This document shows, one piece after another, positions 1 through 6,936 of a stretch of DNA of 64,000 nt. The notes below the pieces were generated by a model. It worked only from the letters and a program-made list of their open reading frames with translations, ran no database searches and was not told the origin of the DNA. Each line of letters starts with the position of its first letter. Position 1 is the first letter of the stretch. A program made the position numbers and the translations under genes. The stretch spans positions 131,918 through 195,917 of the forward strand of contig DASVPR010000018.1 in the NCBI GenBank assembly GCA_036389485.1, given 5' to 3'. The stretch is from CADCVT01 sp036389485 (GTDB lineage: Bacteria; Actinomycetota; Thermoleophilia; Solirubrobacterales; Solirubrobacteraceae).

Positions 1-58
1 GATCAGCCACCGCGGCCGCGCGGCCCGAGCGCTGCTCGACTGGCTGCCGGAGGGCTAG
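1..58 (+). CDS. rdgB: RdgB/HAM1 non-canonical purine NTP pyrophosphatase, C-terminal end only
   Basis: Only the last 18 codons are inside the window (frame from base 2, stop TAG at 56-58). The residues SHRGRAARALLDWL match the conserved C-terminal 'SHRG(R/K)A' tail of the RdgB/HAM1 family, which hydrolyses dITP/XTP to keep deaminated purines out of DNA. The stop codon overlaps the -10 box proposed for the next gene. The fragment is short, so the assignment rests on that single motif. Confidence 0.6.
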   Translation, partial: ISHRGRAARALLDWLPEG

Positions 59-61
59 CCT
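56..61 (+). promoter_or_regulatory. -10 box of the CDF transporter gene
   Basis: TAGCCT ends 7 bases before the ATG at 69, so transcription would begin at or next to the start codon. Its TAG is the stop codon of rdgB. No ribosome binding site is visible. Confidence 0.4.
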
Positions 62-68
62 CCGCCGC

Positions 69-1442
69 ATGGCCCAGCGCACCGCGCTGATCAGCGTGCT
101 GGCCGCGGCGTTCCTCGTCGCGGTGAAGCTCGTCGCGGGCCTCGCGTCCGGATCCCTCGGCCTCGTCGCGGAGGCCGCCCACTCCGGCACCGACCTCGTC
201 GCCGCGCTGCTGACGCTCTTCGCGATCCGCGTCGCCACCCGCCCCGCGGACGAGCAGCACCACTACGGCCACGGGAAGGCCGAGCACCTCGCGGCGCTGG
301 GCGAGTCGAGCTTTCTGATCGTCATCTCGGGCCTGCTCGCGTGGCAGGCGGTCGACCGCCTGACGACCCACACCGCCCCGGACGTCGACGCCGCGTGGTG
401 GACGTTCGTCGTCCTCGGCGTCGTCATCGCCGTCGACGCCTCCCGCGCCGCCCTCAGCTTCCGCGCCGCCCGCGAGCACCACTCCGCCGCGCTGGAGTCC
501 AACGCCCTGCACTTCGCCTCGGACCTGCTCGGCACCGTCGCGGTGAGCGTCGGCCTGATCTTCGTCGCGGCCGGCGAGCCGCGCGCGGACGCGATCGCCG
601 CCCTCCTCGTCGCCGCGATCGTGCTGCTCATGGCGTCGCGGCTCGTCAAGCGGTCGATCGACGTGCTGATGGACCGCGCGAGCGAGGACGCCGAGACGGC
701 GGTCAAGCGCGCGCTCGAGGGGATGGGGGTCGAGGTGCGGCGGCTGCGCGTCCGCCACGCGGCCGGCCGCCACTTCGTCGACCTCGTGGTCGCGCTGAGC
801 GCCGACAGCGGCCTCGCCCAGGCGCACACGACGGCGGACGCGATCGAGGACGCGATCCGAACGGAACTTCCGGGCGCGGACGTCCTCGTCCACGTCGAGC
901 CGCGCGCCGTCGAGGGCGACCTGCGCGAGCGGGCGACGGTCGCGGCGCTCTCGGTGCCGGACGTCCGCGAGATCCACAACGTCCGCGTCATGCAGGTCGC
1001 CGGCGGCTACGAGCTGTCGCTGCACGTCAAGCTCCCGCGCGGGCTGTCGCTCGCCGACGCGCACGAGACCGTCGAGCAGCTGGAGGCCGCGGTGCGGGGC
1101 GCGGTCCCGGAGCTGCGGATGGTCCACACGCACATCGAGCCGCTGTCGCGGACCGACTGGGCGAGCAAGCCGTCGCGCGACGAGGTCGCTGAGGAGCGCG
1201 ACGCGATCGAGGACGTCGTGCGGCGCTACACGGGCGTCGCCGCCGCGGCGGTCCGCTTCCGGGACGCCGAGCGCGGGCGCGTCGCCCTCATCACCGTGCT
1301 CCTCCCGCCCGACCAGCCGCTGCCGAGCGCCCACCGCCGCGCGGGCGAGATCGAGCGTGCGGTCCGCGACCGGTGCCCGAGCCTGGCCGACGTGATCGTG
1401 CACACCGAGCCCGCCGAGGCGGGCTCGCCTACTTCAGGTTGA
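69..1442 (+). CDS. Cation diffusion facilitator (CDF) family metal transporter with extended C-terminal region
   Basis: This 457-residue protein should export divalent metal (Zn, Fe, Mn or Co) across the cytoplasmic membrane in exchange for protons. The first ~200 residues carry the hydrophobic segments and both intramembrane HxxxD metal sites (HSGTD near residue 38, HFASD in the fifth segment), plus the family motif HYGHGKAEHLA. The remaining ~255 residues are unusually long. They look like three successive ZT-dimer-like (ferredoxin-fold) units, each ending in a variant of V-H-x-E-P (VHVEP, HTHIEP, VHTEP); most CDF proteins have one. The metal cannot be named from sequence. The 3' end overlaps the opposite-strand small membrane gene by 14 bases. 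Confidence 0.9.
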   Translation: MAQRTALISVLAAAFLVAVKLVAGLASGSLGLVAEAAHSGTDLVAALLTLFAIRVATRPADEQHHYGHGKAEHLAALGESSFLIVISGLLAWQAVDRLTTHTAPDVDAAWWTFVVLGVVIAVDASRAALSFRAAREHHSAALESNALHFASDLLGTVAVSVGLIFVAAGEPRADAIAALLVAAIVLLMASRLVKRSIDVLMDRASEDAETAVKRALEGMGVEVRRLRVRHAAGRHFVDLVVALSADSGLAQAHTTADAIEDAIRTELPGADVLVHVEPRAVEGDLRERATVAALSVPDVREIHNVRVMQVAGGYELSLHVKLPRGLSLADAHETVEQLEAAVRGAVPELRMVHTHIEPLSRTDWASKPSRDEVAEERDAIEDVVRRYTGVAAAAVRFRDAERGRVALITVLLPPDQPLPSAHRRAGEIERAVRDRCPSLADVIVHTEPAEAGSPTSG

Positions 1443-1569
1443 TCGCCGCCGAGAGCCCGACCGCGACCGCGAGCAGCGCGTAGCCGTTGTAGTCGGAGAT
1501 CAGCAGCAGCAGCGCGGTGACGAGCGCCGCAGCGACGGTCAGCAGCCAGGCGATCCGGGAGAGGGGCAC
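1429..1569 (-). CDS. Small two-segment membrane protein
   Basis: A 46-residue protein read from the GTG at 1569, with two hydrophobic stretches (WLLTVAAALVTALLLLI and YALLAVAVGLSAAI) separated by SDYNG. An ATG at 1629 would add 20 residues, but that extension runs through the direct repeats upstream of hup and looks non-coding. It converges on and overlaps the CDF gene. Similar small membrane ORFs occur in many actinobacteria, but I cannot assign a function. Confidence 0.5.
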   Translation of the reverse strand: MPLSRIAWLLTVAAALVTALLLLISDYNGYALLAVAVGLSAAINLK

Positions 1570-1575
1570 GGCGCT

Positions 1576-1607
1576 GAAGTGTCGCGGAAGGGGCGCGAAG
1601 TGTCGCG
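1576..1607 (+). repeat. Two 11-base direct repeats, 21 bases apart, upstream of hup
   Basis: GAAGTGTCGCG occurs at 1576-1586 and 1597-1607. The 21-base period equals two turns of B-DNA, which places both copies on one face of the helix. They lie about 115 bases upstream of hup and just upstream of the start of the opposite-strand small membrane gene, so they could be a binding site for a regulator of either gene. No known operator is recognised. Confidence 0.4.
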
Positions 1608-1720
1608 AAAGTGGGCCAAAAGCGCGCAAACACGGGCCGGAAACGGGCCGTCAGGCCACTTTCCGCCGGTCGCCTCTACTAAGGTGCGGCGACGTTTCCG
1701 CAGATGGGGAGGACATTCTC

Positions 1721-1996
1721 ATGAACAAGAACGAGCTGGCTCAGGCCGTCGCCTCGCGGGGCGGCGTGGACTCGGGGGACGCGAAGAAGGCCGTCGAGGC
1801 CGTCTTCGACGTCATCGCGGGCGAGCTGCAGTCCGGCGGCGAGGTCTCCGTCGCGGGCTTCGGCAAGTTCAGCGTCTCCGACCGCGCCGCGCGCCAGGGC
1901 GTCAACCCGGCGACCGGCGAGAAGATCCAGATCGCCGCCAGCAAGGCCGCGAAGTTCTCGGCCGCATCGGGCCTGAAGCAGAAGCTCAACGGCTAG
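1721..1996 (+). CDS. hup: HU-family histone-like DNA-binding protein
   Basis: A 91-residue nucleoid protein, the usual length for HU. It starts MNKNELAQAVA and contains the helix-dimer region, the GFGKF turn and the DNA-arm motif with R-x-G-x-N-P-x-T-G (RQGVNPATGEKIQI). It is expected to act as a homodimer that bends and compacts DNA. It lacks the Lys/Ala-rich C-terminal tail found in mycobacterial HupB. A strong ribosome binding site (GGGGAGGA, 1706-1713) precedes the ATG, unlike most genes here, which fits high expression. pyrF begins directly after its stop codon. Confidence 0.95.
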   Translation: MNKNELAQAVASRGGVDSGDAKKAVEAVFDVIAGELQSGGEVSVAGFGKFSVSDRAARQGVNPATGEKIQIAASKAAKFSAASGLKQKLNG

Positions 1997-3016
1997 GTGA
2001 GCCTGGCGCCGGCCGAGCGGCCGGCGCCCCTCATCCCCGCGCAAGTGCCCTTCCGAGACCGCCTCGCGGCCGCGGTCGCCGACCGCGAGTCGTCGATCGT
2101 CCTCGGCCTCGATCCGGACCCCGAAGAGGTGTGGCCCGAGGCGCGGGAGGAGGCGGCCGCGTGGGCGCGTGAGTTCGGCGCGGCGCAGGCCCGCGAGTTC
2201 GGCGGCGAGTTCGCTGGCGGGGAGCCGCGCGAGTCGGGGAGCGACCTCGTCGGCGAGAACGCGTCGGCCCGCGCGCGGCGCGCTGCCGAGCGCGAGCCGC
2301 GGGCCAGCGGCGAGGATCTCGTCGTTGCGCAGTGCATGGCGCTCATCGCGGCGGCGGGGCCTGCGTGCGTGGCGATCAAGCCGCAGGCCGCCCGCTTCGA
2401 GCGGCTCGGCCAGCCGGGATGGCGGGCGCTGTACCGCGTGGCGGAGGCGGGCCGGCGGGCCGGCCTGCTCGTGCTGCTCGACGCCAAGCGCGGCGACATC
2501 GGCGTCTCCGCGGAGGCGTACGCGAAGGGGCTGCTCGGGTTCGGCCCCGGCTTCGACGCCGACGCGCTCACCGTGAACCCGTACCTCGGCCAGGACTCGC
2601 TCGAGCCCTTCCTCCAGACGGGCAAGGGGATCTTCGTGCTCGTCCGCACGTCGAACCCCGGCGCGAGCGACCTCCAGGACGCGCGCCTCGACACCGGCGA
2701 GCGCCTGTGGGAACGCGTCGCAGGCATGGTCGACCGGCTCGACGCCGAAGCGGTCGTCGGCGCGACGGCGCCCGAGCACCTGCGCCGCGCGCGCGAGCTG
2801 ATGCCGCGCGCCACCTTCCTCCTGCCCGGCGTCGGCGCGCAGGGCGGGAAGGTCGACGACCTCGCGCCGGCGTTCGCGCCCGGGCCTCATGGCGGGCTCG
2901 TCACCGCCTCCCGCTCCATCGCCCGCGCGCACGAGCAGCACGGCGGCGAGCCGGCGCAGGCCGCGCGCGCCGAGGCCGAGCGCCTCCGCGAGGCCGCATG
3001 GGCGCTGCGCGCGTAA
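1997..3016 (+). CDS. pyrF: Orotidine 5'-phosphate decarboxylase (subfamily 2) with an internal insert
   Basis: Catalyses OMP to UMP, the last step of de novo pyrimidine synthesis. The active-site signature DAKRGDIG is intact near residue 165 and LGLDPDP marks the first strand. At 339 residues it is longer than typical subfamily-2 enzymes (roughly 270-290). The excess lies at about residues 50-107, an Ala/Arg/Glu/Gly-rich stretch with repeated REFG and GEF words that interrupts the fold after the first strand. Translation begins with the GTG immediately after the hup stop, so the two genes are probably cotranscribed. The insert is in frame and the gene looks functional. Confidence 0.9.
   Translation: MSLAPAERPAPLIPAQVPFRDRLAAAVADRESSIVLGLDPDPEEVWPEAREEAAAWAREFGAAQAREFGGEFAGGEPRESGSDLVGENASARARRAAEREPRASGEDLVVAQCMALIAAAGPACVAIKPQAARFERLGQPGWRALYRVAEAGRRAGLLVLLDAKRGDIGVSAEAYAKGLLGFGPGFDADALTVNPYLGQDSLEPFLQTGKGIFVLVRTSNPGASDLQDARLDTGERLWERVAGMVDRLDAEAVVGATAPEHLRRARELMPRATFLLPGVGAQGGKVDDLAPAFAPGPHGGLVTASRSIARAHEQHGGEPAQAARAEAERLREAAWALRA
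2144..2317 (+). repeat. Low-complexity in-frame insert inside pyrF
   Basis: Codes for about residues 50-107 of PyrF. The word cGCGAGTTCGGCG-like recurs two to three times, giving REFG, REFG and GEF. It has no counterpart in the catalytic core of the family. It could be a surface loop or the remains of an inserted repeat element. Confidence 0.4.
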
Positions 3017-3025
3017 GCACCGCCA

Positions 3026-3031
3026 TAGACT
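3026..3031 (+). promoter_or_regulatory. -10 box of the LysM gene
   Basis: TAGACT, 9 bases before the ATG at 3041. No ribosome binding site lies between them. Confidence 0.4.
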
Positions 3032-3040
3032 CCGCCCGCG

Positions 3041-3400
3041 ATGCGCCCGAACCGCCCGTCGCGCTTCCTCGCGCCGCTCGCCCTGCTGGCGGCGGTGGCG
3101 GCCGTCCTCATCGTGGTCAACGGCACGACGAGCGACAACGAGAGCGACAGCGACGACAGCCCGACGACCGAGGAGCGCCGGGAGGCGCGCGGCGCCCGGA
3201 CGGACCGCGACGGCGAGCGTACGAGCACGACGCGCACCTCGACCACGCCGAGGCGCAAGACCTACACCGTCCGGCCCGGCGACACGCTCGCGCTGATCAG
3301 CGAGCGGACGGGCGTCAGCGTCGACGAGCTCGAGCGGCTGAACCCCGGCATCGATCCGAACAGCCTCACGGTCGGGGACAAGATCCGGCTGACGGAGTGA
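3041..3400 (+). CDS. Membrane-anchored LysM-domain protein
   Basis: A 119-residue protein with a hydrophobic segment at about residues 9-27 (signal anchor), a Ser/Thr/Asp/Arg-rich linker (about 28-72), and one LysM domain at the C-terminus starting TYTVRPGDTLALIS and ending VGDKIRL. LysM binds peptidoglycan glycan strands, so the protein should sit outside the membrane and touch the cell wall. Its stop overlaps the GTG of the downstream D,D-carboxypeptidase, which supports a joint role in wall maintenance. Confidence 0.85.
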   Translation: MRPNRPSRFLAPLALLAAVAAVLIVVNGTTSDNESDSDDSPTTEERREARGARTDRDGERTSTTRTSTTPRRKTYTVRPGDTLALISERTGVSVDELERLNPGIDPNSLTVGDKIRLTE

Positions 3401-4608
3401 GCGCGGCCAGGCTGCTCATCGCCCTCGTCGTGATCCTCGCGTTCGCGGCGCCCGCCCACGCGCAGAGCGGCCCGCCGGCGATCCAGGCTCCGAGCGCGAT
3501 CCTCGTCGAGGCGACCACCGGCGACGTCGTCTACTCGCGCGACGCGAGCGAGCGGCGCGCGATCGCCTCCACCACGAAGCTCATGACGGCGCTGCTCGCG
3601 CTCGAGGGGATCGCGCTCGACGACGTCCTCACGTCGCCCGGCTACCAGGGCGGCCCGATCGAGTCCGTGATCGGCCTGCAGGACGGCGAGCGGATGAAGG
3701 TCCGCGACCTGCTGCGCGCGCTCCTGCTCGCGAGCGCCAACGACGCCGCGGTCACCCTCGCCGTCGGCCTCTCCGGCTCCACCGACGCGTTCGTCGACGA
3801 GATGAACCGCCGCGCGCGCGAGCTCGGCCTGAAGGACACCCACTACGCGAACCCGATCGGCCTCGACGACCCCGACAACCGGTCGTCGGCGCGCGACCTC
3901 GTCAAGCTCGCCCAGATCCTGCGGCGCAAGCCGTTCTTCCGCGAGACCGTGGACCTCCCGCGCGCGGTCCTGCGCACCGGCTCCCGGCGGCGCACGATCC
4001 AGAACCGCAACACGCTCGTCAGGAACGTCCCGTTCGTCGACGGCGTGAAGACCGGCCGCACCAACCAGGCCGGCTACGTCCTCGTCGGCTCGGGGACACG
4101 CGACGGCGTGACGGTCATGAGCGCCGTCCTCGGCGAGCCCACCGAGGCCGCCCGCAACGCCGACACGCTCGCGCTGCTGCGGTACGGGCTGTCGCGCTAC
4201 CAGCGCCGGACGGTGCTGAAGGAGGGGCGCGTCCTGGCCAGCGCCGACCTCGAGTACCGCGACGACGACGTCGAGCTGGTCGCGGGGAAGACCGTGGAAC
4301 GCGTCCTCCCGCGCGGCGCGAACGCGAGCAGCCGCGTCGTCAGCGCGCCGGAAGAGCTCGACGGACCGCTGCCCGCCGGGGCGGAGGTGGGCACGATCGA
4401 GGTGCGCGTCGGCCGCAGGGTCGTCGAGCGCGTCCCGCTCGTCACCGCCACGGCGGTCGAGGAGGCCTCGCTCGGCGACCGCGTCGCGTCGGTGCTGTCG
4501 AAGCCGACGTCCATCCTGCTCGTCGTCCTGCTCGTCGGCTGTACTGTGCTGCTCGCGCTCCTGCGCCGGCGGGTCGTCCGGAGGGCGGGGGTGGCAAGCC
4601 GTCGATGA
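3397..4608 (+). CDS. D-alanyl-D-alanine carboxypeptidase (PBP5-like, peptidase S11)
   Basis: Removes the terminal D-Ala from peptidoglycan pentapeptides outside the cell. All three penicillin-binding motifs are present: STTK (S-x-x-K, nucleophile Ser), SAN (S-x-N, in LLASANDAAV) and KTG (DGVKTGRTNQAG). A signal peptide opens the protein (LLIALVVILAFAAPAHA) and a hydrophobic C-terminal segment (SILLVVLLVGCTVLLALL) followed by Arg-rich residues anchors it. I chose the GTG at 3397, which overlaps the LysM stop (GTGA) and sits directly before the signal peptide, giving 403 residues. Its own stop overlaps the ATG of the PfkB gene. Confidence 0.92.
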   Translation: MSAARLLIALVVILAFAAPAHAQSGPPAIQAPSAILVEATTGDVVYSRDASERRAIASTTKLMTALLALEGIALDDVLTSPGYQGGPIESVIGLQDGERMKVRDLLRALLLASANDAAVTLAVGLSGSTDAFVDEMNRRARELGLKDTHYANPIGLDDPDNRSSARDLVKLAQILRRKPFFRETVDLPRAVLRTGSRRRTIQNRNTLVRNVPFVDGVKTGRTNQAGYVLVGSGTRDGVTVMSAVLGEPTEAARNADTLALLRYGLSRYQRRTVLKEGRVLASADLEYRDDDVELVAGKTVERVLPRGANASSRVVSAPEELDGPLPAGAEVGTIEVRVGRRVVERVPLVTATAVEEASLGDRVASVLSKPTSILLVVLLVGCTVLLALLRRRVVRRAGVASRR

Positions 4609-5561
4609 TCATCACCGTCACCCTCAACGCGGCGATCGACAAGACGCTCTCGGTGCCGAACTTCCGCCCGGGGCGCCGTCACCGGAGCGTGGAGCAGACC
4701 ACGATGGCGGGCGGCAAGGGCGTGAACGTCGCGCGCGCGCTGAAGACGCTCGGCCAGCCGGTGATCGCCACGGGGCTGCAGGGCGGGCCCACCGGGACGC
4801 GCATCGTCGAGCAGCTGACCCAGGAGTCGATCCTCAACGACTTCGTCCGCATCCAGGAGGAGTCGCGCACGAACACCGCGGTGCTCGACCCGACGACCGG
4901 CGAGCAGACGGAGGTCAACGAGCGCGGCCCCGCGGTCTCGGACAAGGAGCTCGAGCTGTTCGGCGACAAGCTCGTCTACCTCGCGCGCGGCGCGGCGATC
5001 GTGGTGCTGGCCGGGTCGCTGCCGCGCGGGGTGGACGCCGACGCGTACGCGCAGCTGATCCGCGAGCTGAAGCGGGTCGACGTCGAGGTCATCGTCGACA
5101 CCGACGGCGAGCCGCTGCGCCACGCGGTCCGCGCCGAGCCGACGGTGATCTCGCCGAACCTGATCGAGGCCGAGGAGCTGGTCGGCCACGAATTCAACGA
5201 CGAGCAGGACATGGTCGCGGCGGTCAGCGAGATGGGCACCCTGGGGACCAAGCAGGCGCTGATGACGACGCCCGACGGCTGCTTCGCCTGCCTTCCCACC
5301 GAGCACGGCCCGACGCTGCTGCGCGCGCGGATCGAGCCGCGCGAGCCGGTCGCCACGATCGGCTCGGGCGACGCCTTCCTGGCGGGCTTCGTGGCGGCCC
5401 GGTACACGGGGCGCGCGCCGGAGGAGTGCCTGCGGTTCGGCGTCGCCTGCGGGGCGGAGTCGACGCAGCGCCTGGGCGCGGGGCTCATCGACCCCCGCGA
5501 GGTGGAGCGGCTGGTGCCGGAGGTCGAGGTCCAGGCCGTCGAGGCGCCGGCGGGGGTCTAG
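4605..5561 (+). CDS. PfkB-family sugar kinase, 1-phosphofructokinase type
   Basis: A 318-residue ribokinase-fold enzyme, the usual family length. The N-terminal substrate motif GGKGVNVARAL and the C-terminal anion-hole/catalytic-base motif GSGDAFLAGF are both intact. The start MIITVTLNAAIDKTL is typical of 1-phosphofructokinase and tagatose-6-phosphate kinase, which add a second phosphate to a sugar phosphate. No PTS genes are adjacent, so the true substrate is uncertain; a 6-phosphofructokinase role in glycolysis is possible. The ATG overlaps the preceding stop (ATGA). Confidence 0.85.
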   Translation: MIITVTLNAAIDKTLSVPNFRPGRRHRSVEQTTMAGGKGVNVARALKTLGQPVIATGLQGGPTGTRIVEQLTQESILNDFVRIQEESRTNTAVLDPTTGEQTEVNERGPAVSDKELELFGDKLVYLARGAAIVVLAGSLPRGVDADAYAQLIRELKRVDVEVIVDTDGEPLRHAVRAEPTVISPNLIEAEELVGHEFNDEQDMVAAVSEMGTLGTKQALMTTPDGCFACLPTEHGPTLLRARIEPREPVATIGSGDAFLAGFVAARYTGRAPEECLRFGVACGAESTQRLGAGLIDPREVERLVPEVEVQAVEAPAGV

Positions 5562-5625
5562 GAGGAAAACCCCCAAATTCGCCGTTGCTACGCTCGATCC
5601 TGCCTCGTCCGTCCGCCTCGAGACC

Positions 5626-5631
5626 TAGGAT
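5626..5631 (+). promoter_or_regulatory. -10 box of guaB3
   Basis: TAGGAT, 6 bases before the ATG at 5638. Counting seven bases from the hexamer puts the transcription start on the A of the start codon, so a leaderless mRNA is predicted. Confidence 0.45.
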
Positions 5632-5637
5632 CGCGCA

Positions 5638-6924
5638 ATGGAAGTAGAGATCGGCCGCGGGAAGAAGGCCCGCCGCGCTTACGGGTTCGATGACATCGCG
5701 ATCGTGCCCTCGCGGCGCACGCGCGATCCCGACGACGTGGACATCTCCTGGAAGCTCGGCGACTACCGCTTCGAGCTGCCGCTCATGGCGAGCGCGATGG
5801 ACGGCGTCGTGTCCCCGCAGACCGCGGGCATCGTCGGCAAGCTCGGCGGCCTCGCCGTCCTGAACCTCGAGGGGATCTGGACGCGGTACGAGGACGCGGA
5901 CGATCAGCTGCGGCGCATCGCGCAGCTCCCGCGCGAGCAGGCGACGCGCGAGATGCAGGACATCTACCGCGAGCCGATCAAGCCCGAGCTGATCGAGCGC
6001 CGCATCCGCGAGATCAAGGAGCAGGGCGTCGTCGTCTCGGCGTCGCTGACCCCGCAGCGGGTGCGCCAGTACTACGAGCTCGCGCTTGAGGCCGGCCTCG
6101 ACGTCCTGGTGATCCAGGGCACGGTGGTCTCGGCCGAGCACGTCTCGACCGTCTCCGAGCCGCTCAACCTCAAGGAGTTCATCCGCGAGGTCGAGGTGCC
6201 GGTGGTCGTCGGCGGCTGCGCCTCGTACCACACGGGCCTGCACCTCATGCGCACCGGCGCGGCGGCCGTGCTGGTCGGCGTCGGCCCGGGCGCGGCGTGC
6301 ACGACGCGCGGGGTGCTGGGCATCGGGGTCCCGCAGGCGACGGCGATCGCCGACGTCGCGGCGGCCCGCTCGCAGCACATGCTCGAGACCGGCGAGTACG
6401 TCCACGTGGTCGCCGACGGCGGCATGCGCAACGGGGGCGACGTCGCGAAGGCGATCGCCTGCGGCGCTGACGCGGTGATGATCGGCTCGCCGCTGGCGCG
6501 CGCGTACGAGGCGCCCGGCCACGGCTTCCACTGGGGCATGGCGACCTTCCACCCGACGCTGCCCCGCGGCGCCCGGGTGGCGACGGTCCAGAACGGCACG
6601 CTCGAGGAGATCCTCGTCGGCCCCGCGCGCGAGAACGACGGCACGTTCAACCTGTTCGGCGGCCTGCGGACGTCGATGGCGACCTGCGGCTACCAGGACC
6701 TCGCGGAGTTCAACCGCGCGGAGCTGATGGTCGCGCCCGCCCTGCAGACGGAGGGCAAGCACCTCCAGTCGGCGCAGGGGATCGGGATGGGAAGCCGCGG
6801 CGCCGCGGCGCCCGCGCCGCGCGAGGAGGAGCGCCCGGCACCGCCGCCCGCCGCGAACGGCGCCGCGGAGGGGCCCGCGCCGGTCCTCTCCGGCACGCCC
6901 GCGATGGTGAGCGGCCCCAACTAG
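5638..6924 (+). CDS. guaB3: GuaB3-family IMP dehydrogenase paralogue (no CBS domains)
   Basis: A 428-residue TIM-barrel protein of the IMPDH/GMP reductase superfamily. The opening (VEIGRGKKARRAYGFDDIAIVPSRRTRDP) is the GuaB3 signature, and the catalytic-loop Cys is present in GPGAACTTRGVLGIG. The CBS pair found in true GuaB is missing, and the last ~50 residues are a Pro/Ala-rich disordered tail. Cyanobacterial GuaB3 has been reported to reduce GMP to IMP, so a purine-salvage role is as likely as IMP oxidation. It is followed after 12 bases by guaA, which supports a purine role. The promoter appears leaderless. Confidence 0.85.
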   Translation: MEVEIGRGKKARRAYGFDDIAIVPSRRTRDPDDVDISWKLGDYRFELPLMASAMDGVVSPQTAGIVGKLGGLAVLNLEGIWTRYEDADDQLRRIAQLPREQATREMQDIYREPIKPELIERRIREIKEQGVVVSASLTPQRVRQYYELALEAGLDVLVIQGTVVSAEHVSTVSEPLNLKEFIREVEVPVVVGGCASYHTGLHLMRTGAAAVLVGVGPGAACTTRGVLGIGVPQATAIADVAAARSQHMLETGEYVHVVADGGMRNGGDVAKAIACGADAVMIGSPLARAYEAPGHGFHWGMATFHPTLPRGARVATVQNGTLEEILVGPARENDGTFNLFGGLRTSMATCGYQDLAEFNRAELMVAPALQTEGKHLQSAQGIGMGSRGAAAPAPREEERPAPPPAANGAAEGPAPVLSGTPAMVSGPN

Positions 6925-6936
6925 CCGCGCGCGTCC

